Assembly (NCBI RefSeq): GCF_030272615.1
Contig: NC_081412.1
Coordinates: 694,532,083 to 694,596,082, forward strand
Direction of reading: 5' to 3'
Length of the DNA stretch: 64,000 bases
From: Cryptomeria japonica
Taxonomy: Eukaryota; Streptophyta; Pinopsida; Cupressales; Cupressaceae
Shown: piece by piece, positions 34,843-46,051 of the stretch
Numbering within the stretch: position 1 is the stretch's first letter
How the letters are laid out: the number at the start of each line of letters is the position of its first letter
Position numbers and translations under genes: made by a program
Notes under the pieces: generated by a model
The model's database searches: none
Seen by the model: the letters and a program-made list of their open reading frames with translations, nothing else
What the model was told of the DNA's origin: nothing

Positions 34843-35629
34843 TGTTAGGATTCCCAGAGATATTGAGAGGGGGGGGTGAATCAGTATCTAACCAGTTATA
34901 TAATTTTCTTAACTTAAAACATGTAAAGCATATCAATACTATATATCAGTAAACAAAAAGTAATGCAATAAATAGAGATTACAGCAACCACATGAAAAAC
35001 ACACCATAACACAGTAGTTTAATGAGGAAAACCGGTGTGGGAAAAACCTCAGTGGGATTTGTGACCCACAATATTCACTTACTAGCCAATAAGAGAATAT
35101 TACTGCTACAATAGGGCCTGCACATGCAGGAAGGCCAAGTGCCTAGAGCTCACTGCTCAATTACAAAATGGGAAGTCTAACTGACTTACAAAATGGATTA
35201 TGCAAATCCAATGTCTTGTACTGCTTCAAAATAGCATCTACTATGCTAGATCCAATACCGGTTTTAGCTCTGCTTCATACATAAACCCTTAACCTATAAT
35301 TCTCATAATAGGTCTTCCTTATTTCACCTATCTTCTTACTTACCAAATGTTCTATAATGATCTCATACATATATGAGTCATTTTACAATTGCCAAGTCGG
35401 CTTACAATGATTTTACAATTAATTACAAAAATAATTATAAACAAAATTCCTGTCGACCTGGGTGCTGGTATACTTCCTTTTACTGTCGGTGTTCTATGTG
35501 TTGGTGTAGAGTCTGTCATTGCTAGTGCCGATATATTGCCTTGTTGGTATCATATGATTGCAAGGTTGCCATCAATGACAAAACCTTCAATCACCTACAA
35601 TATCTCATTGGAGTGTACATTTTCCAATA
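34843..35629 (-). repeat. B2 5' LTR
   Basis: It runs from TGTTAGGATTCCC, with a run of G at 34870, to TTTCCAATA, a drifted form of ATGCCAACA. The primer site lies just inside (GCTTTGATACCA at 34829). It is the most diverged B LTR here, in keeping with B2 being the oldest. Its partner is outside the window. Confidence 0.87.
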
Positions 35630-36239
35630 GTCTCTTAGGAGACTCATTCGTTACCTTGTTGCTATGCAGGTCACTGTGGTTCTACGACTTGATGAGGACA
35701 AATTTGACAGATGGTTGAATGATGGAACAACACATGTCTTCATCCGAGAACTATCCCATGGATTCACTTGGGACCGAATGGGAAGCAACAAGCCACACTT
35801 TGAGCATGCGCTAATGAGATTTATGCAGGAGTTAGAGGCAAGATAGCAGAGAGAGGATTTCATTGAGATGGAACTGGAAGGACTGCCTACCCACCCCTAT
35901 AGAGACCAGTTCCCTGAAGGAAATGTACTGGTGTGGTGAAAGGGAGAGATAGGATGGACTATGTGGCTCCCCCCCTTGGGAGATAATATTCATTCTAACT
36001 CCTTCCTCTTTAGTTAGTTGACATGCTTCCTTTGTGATATATTTTGTATATGGGACATCCAACTTTGTAATTTTGTGATTCAGCCACAACTTGTGTATAA
36101 TTCTCACATGATATGGCCTGTTGACCTTCCTACCATGGTTTTTTTGTCACTATGAGATCTATCTACTAGTTGGTTGTGTGTTTTCCAGCCTAGTCTGCTG
36201 AATTTTGTAATGATATTTTATGATACTTAATATAAAAAA
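35630..36239 (+). other. Unassigned segment with an exon-like ORF piece
   Basis: Lies between the B2 LTR and the truncated C LTR. TTGTTGCTATGCAG (about 35655-35668) looks like a splice acceptor, followed by an open stretch ending at TAG 35844 whose product includes LDEDKFDRWLNDGTTHVFIR and SHGFTWDRMGSNKPHFEHAL. A T-rich stretch ending in AATATAAAAAAAA (about 36225-36240) follows. I do not recognise the protein; it may be an exon of a host gene or of another transposon. Confidence 0.45.
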
Positions 36240-37073
36240 AATTAATTAATTAAATTCCTCCAATTCCCCAAATTATAATTCCTTTTAATTCCATCTAATT
36301 TCATTTCATATTTCCCCAAATTTGAATTTCACTTAATTTCATCTAATTCCAAATCATCAAATTCACATTTCCCCAAATCTGAATTTCAGTTAATTTCATG
36401 TGCATTTCAAAATTTGAATGACCAAATTCAAATCCAAATTGAAAATGAAAATCAAATTCAATTTCAAATTTCTACAACACATGCTAAAATCGGAACTGAT
36501 TGATCAAATCAGTTGTTTAATCAGTTAACTCAGTTAACTCATCAACCAATCCACTTATCTCTCCAATCAATTCAGTCTTCTAACCAATCAATCCAGTCAA
36601 CTAATCCATCTATTCAGTCTACTGGTCAATCAATTGAGTTTACTCTCCAATCAACTGAGTTGACTACTCAATCAAATGAGTTATCAAATCAATCAATTGA
36701 GTTCACTGATCAATCTAAATTAGTTATCTATCAATCAAAACTTGAGTTCAAATTCTCACCTCCTTTGTGTTGAAAATCTATAAATTCAACCTCTTTTCTC
36801 AATTCAGTCTAGAATCACAGAATCACATCTTCAAATAATTGTCTAATTTATGCAGGAATCCCAATGCAATACTTGAGAGCCACCTACAAGCACAGTTTGA
36901 AGAAGCACAATGGAAGCCACGATGTAGGATGAGGGAGTTCCATTTATTTGAATTTATTCTTATCTTGTGTTAATTTCTATTGGTTTATGTTTGAAATTGC
37001 TTTGATAGTTAAGGATTTTGGTGATTCGTCCTTATTTCCTATTTCTACATTAATGATTTTTAAGCATGAAACA
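36240..37073 (+). repeat. C 5' LTR, left end missing
   Basis: Matches 52240-53074 from ATTAATTAAATTCCTCC onward. It contains a degenerate ~21-bp array built on CAATCAATTGAGTTNACT (about 36530-36740), TATAAAT at 36779-36785, and a GAAGCACAATGGAAGCC block like the one in A LTRs. It ends AGCATGAAACA. Confidence 0.9.
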
Positions 37074-37075
37074 TT

Positions 37076-37094
37076 TGGTGAACCCGACGTGAAC
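37076..37094 (+). other. C primer binding site
   Basis: TGGTGAACCCGACGTGAAC lies 2 bp after the LTR. It is the apparent undecayed form of the A1 site at 2343. The tRNA is not identified. Confidence 0.75.
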
Positions 37095-37124
37095 TAACAA
37101 CAATTTAAAATTGTGTATGCTTGC

Positions 37125-37495
37125 AAGTTTTCATTTTTTGGAAGTTTCCATTTTTGGCAGATTTTTCGTTTCTAGAAAGTTTATGTTTTTGGTAGGTTTC
37201 CATTTCTGGAAAGATTCTATTTTTGGCAGTTTTCCACTTCTAGAAAGTTTCCATTTTTGGTAGGTTTCTATTTTGCAGGTTTCCATTTTTGGCAAGTTTC
37301 CATTTTTGGAAAGTTTTCATTTTTTGGTAGGTTTCCATTTCTAGAAAGTTTTCGGTTTTGGCAGGTTTCCATTTTTGGCAAGAGGTTTTCATTTTTGGTA
37401 GGTTTCCGTTTTTGGAAAGTTTCCATTTTTGGTAGGTTTTTGTTTCTGAAAAGTTTCTTTTTTTGGCAGTTTCCATTTTTAGCAAGTTGTTCATG
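37125..37495 (+). repeat. C leader array, ~18-20 bp units
   Basis: About 18 or more units alternate between GGTTTCCATTTTTGGCA and AAGTTTCCATTTCTGGA forms. The array starts ~40 bp after the primer site, where A1 has its own unrelated 20-bp array (2461-2580). ORFs on both strands across it are repeat artefacts. Confidence 0.88.
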
Positions 37496-38711
37496 TAAAT
37501 AAAATTTTAAAAAAAACCTCTCTATTCTTTCATTTTTCTTAAATTCTAGTCTTTTAGTGTTTTTTTTAATAATAGATCATTGATAAACACATAAGTAGAT
37601 TTTTTGTAACCAAATAAAGGAAATTAGGCTGGATAGCCCACCATGTGTCTACTAACTTTATTTTCTCTGTAGGGTTAGAGTAGAGAACTTCTTTTGGTGC
37701 TTTTAAAAAGAACAAAATCAAATTCTTTCCTATTCTTTCACAAATTACTATGAAGGTTAAAAATGAACACCATGTTTGTGTGGAGCAACATCTCCACTTA
37801 GAATACAAAATCATTGCAATGGAAGGATAAAATGAAATTTTGTTTTTTGTGTCTTTGAAGGGATAGGTATTATGCTCTTCCCTTTAATGGGTGATCTAAA
37901 AACCAGACTCTCTTCTTTCATGATTTCATTTATTTCTTGCAATTAAATTCTTTAGAAATTCTACCCTCCCGAGTTGCCCTTAGGGTGCCATTAAGGCTGG
38001 TGAGAGAGAAACAACCTAAGTGGCAACAGCTAAATTCAAGTAATCTAAGACACTATAAATAAATGTGTATGTGATGAAAATCATATGCGACGAGTGTTAC
38101 ATGTTGCCACAATGACGTTATTCCTCCCTTAGTGCCTATACGGTACATTAAAATTTGTAGAGCGTAACCTCTACAGACTAGGAGACCTCCCTCAACGGAG
38201 TGTAAAACGTTGCTGATTATGACCACTCGAACGAAACCTTGTCTAAACACCATAGAAATTAGAAGTCCAGCTGAGTCAGTAACCAGACACTTGTTTTATC
38301 ATAGTGTAAGGGTGGGGAAGAATCTATCCCCAAGACACTCACCATATATCTCCTAGGATAATGGGCCAATTGAGGAGCAATCTTCTTTGGTCTAATTCCA
38401 GATAAAGGCAAAAAAATAGGCGCACCTTAGGGTGTGACATGGTTGTTTGAGCTGACAGAGTATCAAGATGTGGGTTGTGATAATACTTGTGACCTTTTGA
38501 CCTTAGGAGAGTCTACTTGATGTGATATTGAATTGCTCAAATACAATGAAAACAAAATGGGGTCTTGAAAAAGACTCCAACATTCATGGGAATTTGAAAA
38601 AAGTTCCTCAAACAAATATCCTTTTCATGGTTATATTCTTTTTAATGTGTCTGTTGTGTCCTTTGCTACATTTCACCAAGTTTAAGCATTTTAGAAAATA
38701 CAAAAAATAAA
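37496..38711 (+). other. C leader, no gene
   Basis: Non-coding. Scattered similarity to the A1 leader (for example GTCTAAACACC at 38242 and ACTAAACACC at 3333). No conserved ORF. Confidence 0.5.
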
Positions 38712-40643
38712 GTGGAATCTCAACCAACTTTTTGTCAAAAACATCAACAAGATCAAATCCCTCAACAAATTCAAGCTTCAATATCAACAAGATCAAAACC
38801 CCTCAAAAAACAAGCTTGTCAACATCAACATCAAATCAAATGTTTGCAACATTCTAGAAATGAAGAAAATATCTTACATGTTGTGATCTTAGATTCAAAC
38901 CAATCAAACAAACATCATAGATTGGCATTATGCATTTCATAGGGAAGGTGAAGAATTCATCTCTTCCATTCCCATTCAATCGTCATCCATAGAAACATTA
39001 GCTCAACAAATCAATACTTTGCAACAACAAATGAGAGACATGAATAGTCCTAGCAACCATAGGGGATTGGTAAAAAATATGATGAGGGAGGTGATAACCA
39101 TGAGGGAATCATTATCAGGCCAACCTTCTTCTTCTTGTGAGACCATTCAAACATGCCAACCTTCATTCTTCAACAAAATCATTCCTACCTCAGTTCAACC
39201 AACATTAGAGTCACGTAAACCTTCTTTCAACCCAGCATATCAATCATACCAATCATAGCAACCCAATATTCAAAGTACCTCTTTCAACCAAAATCAAGCC
39301 TCTTTCAACCAAAATCAAACTCCTTTCAACCAAAATCAAACCTCTTTCAACTAAAATCAAACCCCATTTAACCAAGGTTCAAATCAAAATTCACACCAAC
39401 CCAACACTCAAAGTACCTCTTTCAACCAAAATCAAACCTTTTTCAACCAAAATCAAGTCTCTTTCAACCAAAATCAAACTCCTTTCAACCTAAATCAAAC
39501 CTCTTCCAACTAAAATCAAACCCCATTCAACCAAAGTCCAAATCAAAATTCACACCAACCCAACATTCAAACTCCTTTCAACCAAAATCAAACCTCTTTC
39601 AACCAAAGTCCAACTCCTTTCAACCAAAATAAAATCTCTTTCAACTAAAGTCCAAATCAACCACATCTATCCACCATTTCATCATCCCCTAAGGTTACAC
39701 AAGACCAATCCACTCTATCTTCATCCAATAGCACAATCTCCCAAGGGCTATCCATAGCACAAATCCAATCTAATCCAAGTCATGATTCAGAGAGTTGTTC
39801 AAAATCCTTTCTCATCAAGTCAAAAGGTTTAAACCTTCCAAGAATCTCCCATGAATATCCAAACTCCTTCCCTATGTCAGGAGGACAATCCAAAATCAAA
39901 AGAAATCAATCATGAAATAAATCAAGATCAAGAAAAAACCTTTTAATCCTACCTAGTTTTTTATGAAGAATCCACCTATCAAGAATCTTATGATGATCCC
40001 CTCATTCTTTTCTATTCCACTCATAATAACACCCTTGTTTCTCAAGAGAAAGATGTTCTTTCAAGTACCATCCAACATCCACCTCCTAAACAAGATCACA
40101 TTATCATTTCTCCTAGTCTCCTCATGATTCCAATACACAAGTTGTTCATGAACCCCTTATCAATGAAATCAGCAATCCAGATCATACTACATAGGAAAAC
40201 TTGCAACAATTGTATGTGCACCATCATCAAATGCTAATGTGGTGACAAAAACAAGCATAACACTAGCTATTGAAATCAACACCCAAATTGTTACATCATC
40301 TTCTTCAAGCATAAGCATAAAACCAGCTAATGAAATCAACACCCAAATTGTTTCATCACACTCTTCAAGTGCACCAATAAAAATAGGCATAACACCCGCT
40401 CATATCACAGCTTTGAGACCAAACTCTACTTGCCTCATACACCCACACTTGAAAGATTGTGGGAAAGAAGGTCTACCACAACTGAATTTGTTTGAAAATA
40501 AGGGGGCTATAGAAAAAACTTTACATGAACGACTCCTAGCTAAATATCCTATTGAAAAAGATAGGTTCATCCAACTCTTCAAACAAAGACCAATGAATTA
40601 TCTCTACAAAGTTCATACCAACTCAGTAACAACATACACCTAA
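38712..40643 (+). pseudogene. C Gag-like N-terminal ORF, low complexity, broken
   Basis: A Gln/Ser/Asn-rich reading frame with several stops, starting near 38712 (no clear ATG; GTG replaces it) and ending at TAA 40641. ETLAQQINTLQQQMRDMNS (about 38990-39045) is the counterpart of the short helical segment AQQLEKLQRKVDALE in A1 Gag. The FNQNQT repeat region follows. The last part (LRPNSTCLIHPHLKDCGKEG ..FIQLFKQRPMNYLYKV) is not recognised. The capsid and zinc-knuckle parts of A1 Gag are absent. It is probably a vestigial Gag, or a small protein of the non-autonomous element. Confidence 0.6.
39270..39660 (+). repeat. 18-bp repeats in a higher-order array (FNQNQT)
   Basis: Units of TTTCAACCAAAATCAAAC encode FNQNQT. 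They are grouped in larger blocks of about 130-150 bp, each opening with CAACCCAANATTCAAA (near 39260, 39398 and 39557) and containing CAAATCAAAATTCACACC. CAA-to-TAA stops recur at one unit position. Confidence 0.85.
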
Positions 40644-43153
40644 AAAGATATTACATCTAAGGGTGGGTTCATTTCAATTTTCAGTACTGCATTGCATATC
40701 TTCATTTCAAAGTACATCATAGTTGCTTACATATCACCATTCCACAACATATAGTTGCATATCATTATTACTTTCTCATATAGTTGCATCGATAAATACA
40801 TGATGATTGTCCAAGTCATTCACCTGCCTACAATAAAAGGAACGAAGGTTGTCTCATTTCCTAGATACTTGTTCATGAAGTCTTTAGGAAGTCTCTAAGT
40901 CATTCATCTTCAATGTCATGGTGTGATTATGCTTTATCCTTGGTTGGGTAGAGGTTTCCTTATCAAGTCTTGTTACCAAAAATCTATCAATTTCTAAATC
41001 TCACACATTAATCAGAAAACTCTAAGTCATTACAGATACCTAGTTGGTCATGTGGCTAGTGAAAAATCCAATATTATGCTTCAGTGCCACTGTAATTGTC
41101 ATACCCAAGTAGGTTTCATTACTTAAAAGTCAAGGCAAGAAAAAAGTGTTATGTCAATATCAAGACAAAACAAAAAAAAACAAAAAAATGATATATCATG
41201 CATACAAGTGCGACAAAAAAAAAAGAGAAAGATTGACTATGGGAACATGCAAGCAACTCCATTAGGGCTATGGACACCTGTTGGCAATGGAGAAATGTTT
41301 GAGAGATTATAGTACATAATCTCGTCAGATCCCTAAAGGCTTGTTGGTAGTGAGGCTCTATCTAGGTTTCTTTTGAAGTCATAATAACTCACGTAGCTAG
41401 CTACTTAGGATTCCAAGGGTCTTTGATGGTTATAAGGGTCAAAATGAACTCAATTGCACACACATGGGCAAAAGAAGATCAAAATTTCAAGAATTGATGG
41501 AGAATTTTTTCGTGCCTCCATTCATAAATCTTGGTTACATAGTGTGTTAGGTTGGATGTTCTAAGTCTTTTGAGAATGGATTGAACTCCTATCTCTGAAA
41601 TGTTTCACACCTTTAATCCAATCACTGCATTTCAAAATGAAAGACACACACACTGATCCTTATTCGAACAGGAACTGCATTTTTGTCATGCATCCTGCAT
41701 TAGTATAACTCATATCAAAGTTCATTGTCTCCATCGCATTATGCATCATCATGTTATCCTCATAGGTCTCCATACTTGGGGGCATAATTGAAAAAATTCT
41801 AAAAAATAAAAAAAGATCCTGAAAAAATCCTAAAAAATAAAAAATGATCCTGAAAAAATCCTTGAAAAAAAAAAATGATACTGAAAAAATCCTAAAAAAT
41901 AAAAAACGATACTAAAAAAATACCAAAAAAATTCAAATAACAATCACTGAAAAATCCTAAACATCAAACATGATCCCCAAAAAATACCCAAAACAATCAA
42001 TATCGATCCACAAAATGCAAAAACATTCAAATATCAATTTAAAACTTGCAATAAATTATCTCACAAGAATCAAACACCCCAACATATGTCCAACAAACAC
42101 TTCACATGAAGTTAAATAATGTATACAACTATCTTTTCAAAATGTCTGCAATCAAACTGATCAACGGTCTAATCTATCGATCTATCAAACTATCAACGTG
42201 ATCAACATCTTGTATTAAATAGAATCGGTACACTTGAAACCAGACATATTGGTTTTATACGGGGTCCAAAACTTCTGAAACCGGACATTATCAAAATCAC
42301 ATCAAACATATCAAAGCAAAGGTACAATCAGTCTAACTATTGAGTTTTGTCTATTTTTTGTTGACTCTTTCTTATCAAATTGGCGAAGATCATTGCTTTT
42401 AGCTACTCAAGGATGTCTAAAATTGAATAGAGAAGCCATGATGGGCATGATCCTTTTCTTTGTTTTTGTTTGTGGTTTGAACCAATGAAGTTCTGGGGCA
42501 CTTGCTCTAGTGGGTGTCTGTGATAGGAGCATTCATCTTGTGAATGCCACACATACCTTGACCCCTAGTGTAATTCCTAGAATGGAGGGTTCATTCCTTG
42601 TCTGCTATGTGTTTGTTTCTTTGCAATGAGATATCTATGCATCTTGGTTCCTCATACCCTGGTGTAATAAGCTCCATTGTTATATAATAAGGCTCAATGA
42701 TGATAATGTATTGCACTATGAATAAAGCAATGAAGAATTTCTCATCAAAATTTCTATCATATCATTCATTATCACATCAAAATTTGGAATACAAAGATTG
42801 ATTCAGTTGATTGATCACTTTCTATCCATTCTACATCTAACAACTAACAATTCTTCTAAGATCTTCAACATGTATTTTGACACACAAAAAAAAACAAAAA
42901 AAAAAAATCACATCACATGTTCCTTATCATTCCATAATCATAATAAAGTTTTCATCAACCATTATGCATCACAACATAAAAGTTACATCAAATCACTGCA
43001 TAATATCATATTGCATTCATTATCACAATAAAAGATACATTAGACCATGAAGTTCACCATCAAAAAGTTCATCAAGAAAGCATATCATATATATCATAAA
43101 GAAATGTGTCAAAATATATCGTATCTACAACATCAAAATCAATATCCAATCTC
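40644..43153 (+). other. C tail, no gene
   Basis: It corresponds to the A1 tail (12653-14476): an A-rich block (41160-41240), an ATCCTGAAAAAATCCTAAAA array (41800-41960), then ACCAGACA and CCGGACA motifs (42240-42290). Short ORFs are not conserved. Confidence 0.6.
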
Positions 43154-43776
43154 TCAACATATATTGCCTCTATCAGTAGGTTCATCTCGACAAACTCTAG
43201 CCTGTCCCGACGATGCTCTAGGTGGACCCATCACTCCTCCACTACTAGTCTATTGAGAGGTAGATCGACTCGATCTTCTTCCCATGAAAGCACTAAAACT
43301 AGGTTCCCACTGACCCTCAAGAATAGCTCACTCATAAGCCTATCGATCATAAATAGCCTCTTGTGCAGCAAAAAAATATCTCTCTGCCTAGCTTTGTGCC
43401 TCTATCACTGGCCCAAATAACTAATCATATCCATCCATAGTGATCTAAGTCCTCCTAACTGCCTCATCTTTCTCCCTCTATAATCGATCTCTCTCAATAG
43501 ATATTTGATCCCTCTCTACAGTCAACTCCTCCATTCCATGTCGATACTAATCTCTATCCTCCATTCGCTATTTCCACAAAGTTGCGACCAAGTCCTCTAA
43601 ATGTCTAACCTAATCTCTCAATCCCTCCTCATCTCCTCTCTCCACACCTTCAAAGTTTGCAACATGGGGCATCTCTGCATCATATCCATCATCCCTGCCC
43701 TCATCTCCATCACTGCTCAATGAGCTTGATCCTAACTCATTGCTCTCATCAGAATTTCTCATGGATAGAGTCTCTC
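43154..43776 (-). pseudogene. C antisense PMD ORF, C-terminal part
   Basis: On the minus strand after the B3 site: an acidic Ser-rich piece (SNELGSSSLSSDGDEGRDDG), a helical part with stops, and an Arg/Ser tail (GRRSSRSTSQ) then GGVMGPPRASSGQ, ending at TGA 43154. It parallels the end of the A1 antisense ORF (SRSRSQRSLSSMGVSGPMRP). It is cut from the rest by B3. Confidence 0.75.
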
Positions 43777-44556
43777 TGTTGGCAAATGCACACTCCATGA
43801 GACATTGTAGGTGATTGAAGGTTTTGTCATTGATGGAAACCTTACAATCCTATGACATCAGAAAGACAATTTACTGAAACCAGAAAAGACAGACTCTACA
43901 CTAACATAGAGACCACCGGCAATAAAAGGAAGCATACTAGCACAGAAGCCGACAGGAATTTTGTTTCTAATATATTTTGTTAATTATTGTAAAATCATTG
44001 TAAGCCAACTTGGCAAGTTGTAAAATGACTCATATATGTAAGAGATCATTGTAGAAAATTTTGTAATAGATGGAAGAAAATATATAGGCAAAATAAGGAA
44101 GACCTATTATGTGAATTATAGGTTAAGGGTTTATGTATGAAGCAGAGCTATAAACCGGTACCAGATCTGGCATAGTAGATGCTATTTTGAAGCAGTACAA
44201 GACATTGGATTTACATAATCCATTTTGTAAGTCAATGAGACTTCCCATTTTGTAATTAAGTAGTGAGCTCTAGGCATTTGGCCTTCCTGCATGTGTAGGC
44301 CCCTCTTGTAGTAGTAATATTCTCTTATTGGCCAATAAGTGCATATTGTGGGTCACAAATCCCACAGAGGTTTTTCCCACACTGGGTTTCCTCATTAAAC
44401 TATTATGTTATGGTGTGTTTTTCATGTGGTTGATGTTATCTCTGTTTATTGCATTATTTCTTGTTTACCGATATACATGTTTTAAGTTAAGAAAATTGTC
44501 TAACTGGTTAGATACTGATTCACCCCCCCCTCTCAGTATCTATGGGAATCCTAACA
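43777..44556 (+). repeat. B3 5' LTR
   Basis: Runs TGTTGGCAAATGCACAC to GGGAATCCTAACA. It is followed by ATTGGTATCAAAGC (primer site, 44557-44570). The C-run before TCTCAGTATCTATGG at 44523 is the complement of the G-run in B1 and B2. Confidence 0.93.
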
Positions 44557-44627
44557 ATTGGTATCAAAGCTTGGTCCTCTATTTTCAGAAGCCTAAAATC
44601 TTGAGGAAGATCTTGACACCGGTAGAG

Positions 44628-45754
44628 ATGGAAAACTTGATGAAGCAATTAGAAGTAGCTCTCTCAGACTATGATGCAGAAAAATTGAAAAATATCAAAC
44701 TTGAAGATGATCTAAAAGATGCACAGGATATTATTCAAACACTTCAAGAAAATCTTACCATTACAAGAAACAAGAGAAGAGAACTTTGTGAAAAGATGCA
44801 AAATGAGAATAATGAAAAAGAAACTCTTGGTGATCTGATGAATAAGCTGAAACAAGAAAACATGACAACAAAGAATGAGATGCAGGATATGACTATGAGA
44901 TTTTATAAAGAAATTGAAGATAGGAAGAAGAATGAAGAAGACTTGACTAGAAGACTGAATGATGTTGCAAATGAAAACATAAGACTTAGTTATGAAAATG
45001 ATATGTTAAAGACAGATCTGATGCATGCACAGAATGACTCAAATGAACTCATGAGACAAAAAGGTATCTTGGAAGGAGAACTGGCTGCTGCAAATCAACA
45101 TAAACAAAAATTCAAGAAAAGCTCAGAAGAACTTGGTGACTTGTTGAAAAATCAGAAACCTAATGGTGACACTAATGGTCTTGGCTTTGAAGCTGGTGAA
45201 AGCTCTGGTACTGCAAACACATAGGATTATGGCAAACTGGTAAGACAACCTACTGCTTATAAATTTATGGCAAATGCTTTAACTATAACAAGTATGGTCA
45301 TAGAGAAAATCAATGTAGATCTAGAAATTATCAGAATACCAATACACCCACCGGTCAATGTTCAAAATGTAACAAAGTTGGTCATAATTCTGATAATTGC
45401 AGAATGAATTTAAGATGTTATGTTTGTGGAAGATTTGGACACTTATCTAATCAATGCAGAATACAAACTGGCATAGGATATGGAAAAGCTATTCAGAAAA
45501 ATAATGTGACTTGTTATGCTTGTAAAACATTGGACATATTGCTAAATTTTGTAGAAGCAAGTCCTCATTGGTAAATAACAAAGGTCCTAGTTTGAAAGGT
45601 AAAGAAAACATTGAAGAAGTTAAGCAGGAATTCTCAAAACAATGGATCAGGACTAAATGTTGATAGGAATACTCCTCCACTGGCAAAACAGAGTAACACT
45701 CCACTAGCAGAAGAGAGTAACATTCCACTGGTAGGTGACTCTTCATCTAATTGA
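44628..45754 (+). pseudogene. B3 ORF1: coiled-coil CCHC Gag-like protein
   Basis: It starts at ATG 44628 (MENLMKQLEVALSDYDAEKL). The first ~200 codons are open and coiled-coil-like. TAG at 45222 and a one-base loss near 45268 come next, after which the knuckle region is readable in a second frame: CSKCNKVGHNSDNC, CYVCGRFGHLSNQC, and CYACK with a damaged end. It ends DSSSN at 45752-45754 like B1. The 5' half is the best-preserved ORF1 in the window. Confidence 0.83.
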
Positions 45755-46051
45755 AGAAAATTTCCTTGAGGGTTTAGCAATCAAATGTGAAACATGCTAT
45801 TATTCCCTCGGTTGATGGTGAGAAGTTGAAGTTACTTCTATACCGGCAGATAAGTTAAGTCATTACTTGACCGACAAGCATTAAATGTGGTGGTTGGCAA
45901 AATTAACATTATAAATCAGTGTTTTGGCTCCAATTTCATTTCATCAAGCAATCAAAGATCACGAAAATTCCTGAGAAAAGGCATTTCAAGCAAAGAAGCA
46001 AAGCAATTTAGCAAGCAATCTTTCCTAAGGCAAATAAAGGTATTTATATCC
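45755..46051 (+). other. B3 ORF1-ORF2 spacer
   Basis: Non-coding, homologous to the B1 and B2 spacers, with the conserved GCTATTATTCCCTCGGTT block near 45800. TATTTATATCC lies just before the ORF2 ATG. Confidence 0.5.

Noticed and set aside
18752-35629. LTR-interior-LTR-interior-LTR tandem made by unequal recombination
   Set aside because: The perfect ATCAA duplication around B1 and the continuity of B2 ORF2 across it show simple nested insertion.
37240-37502. ORFs on both strands in the C leader
   Set aside because: Both arise from the GTTTCCATTTTTGG array; no coding evidence.
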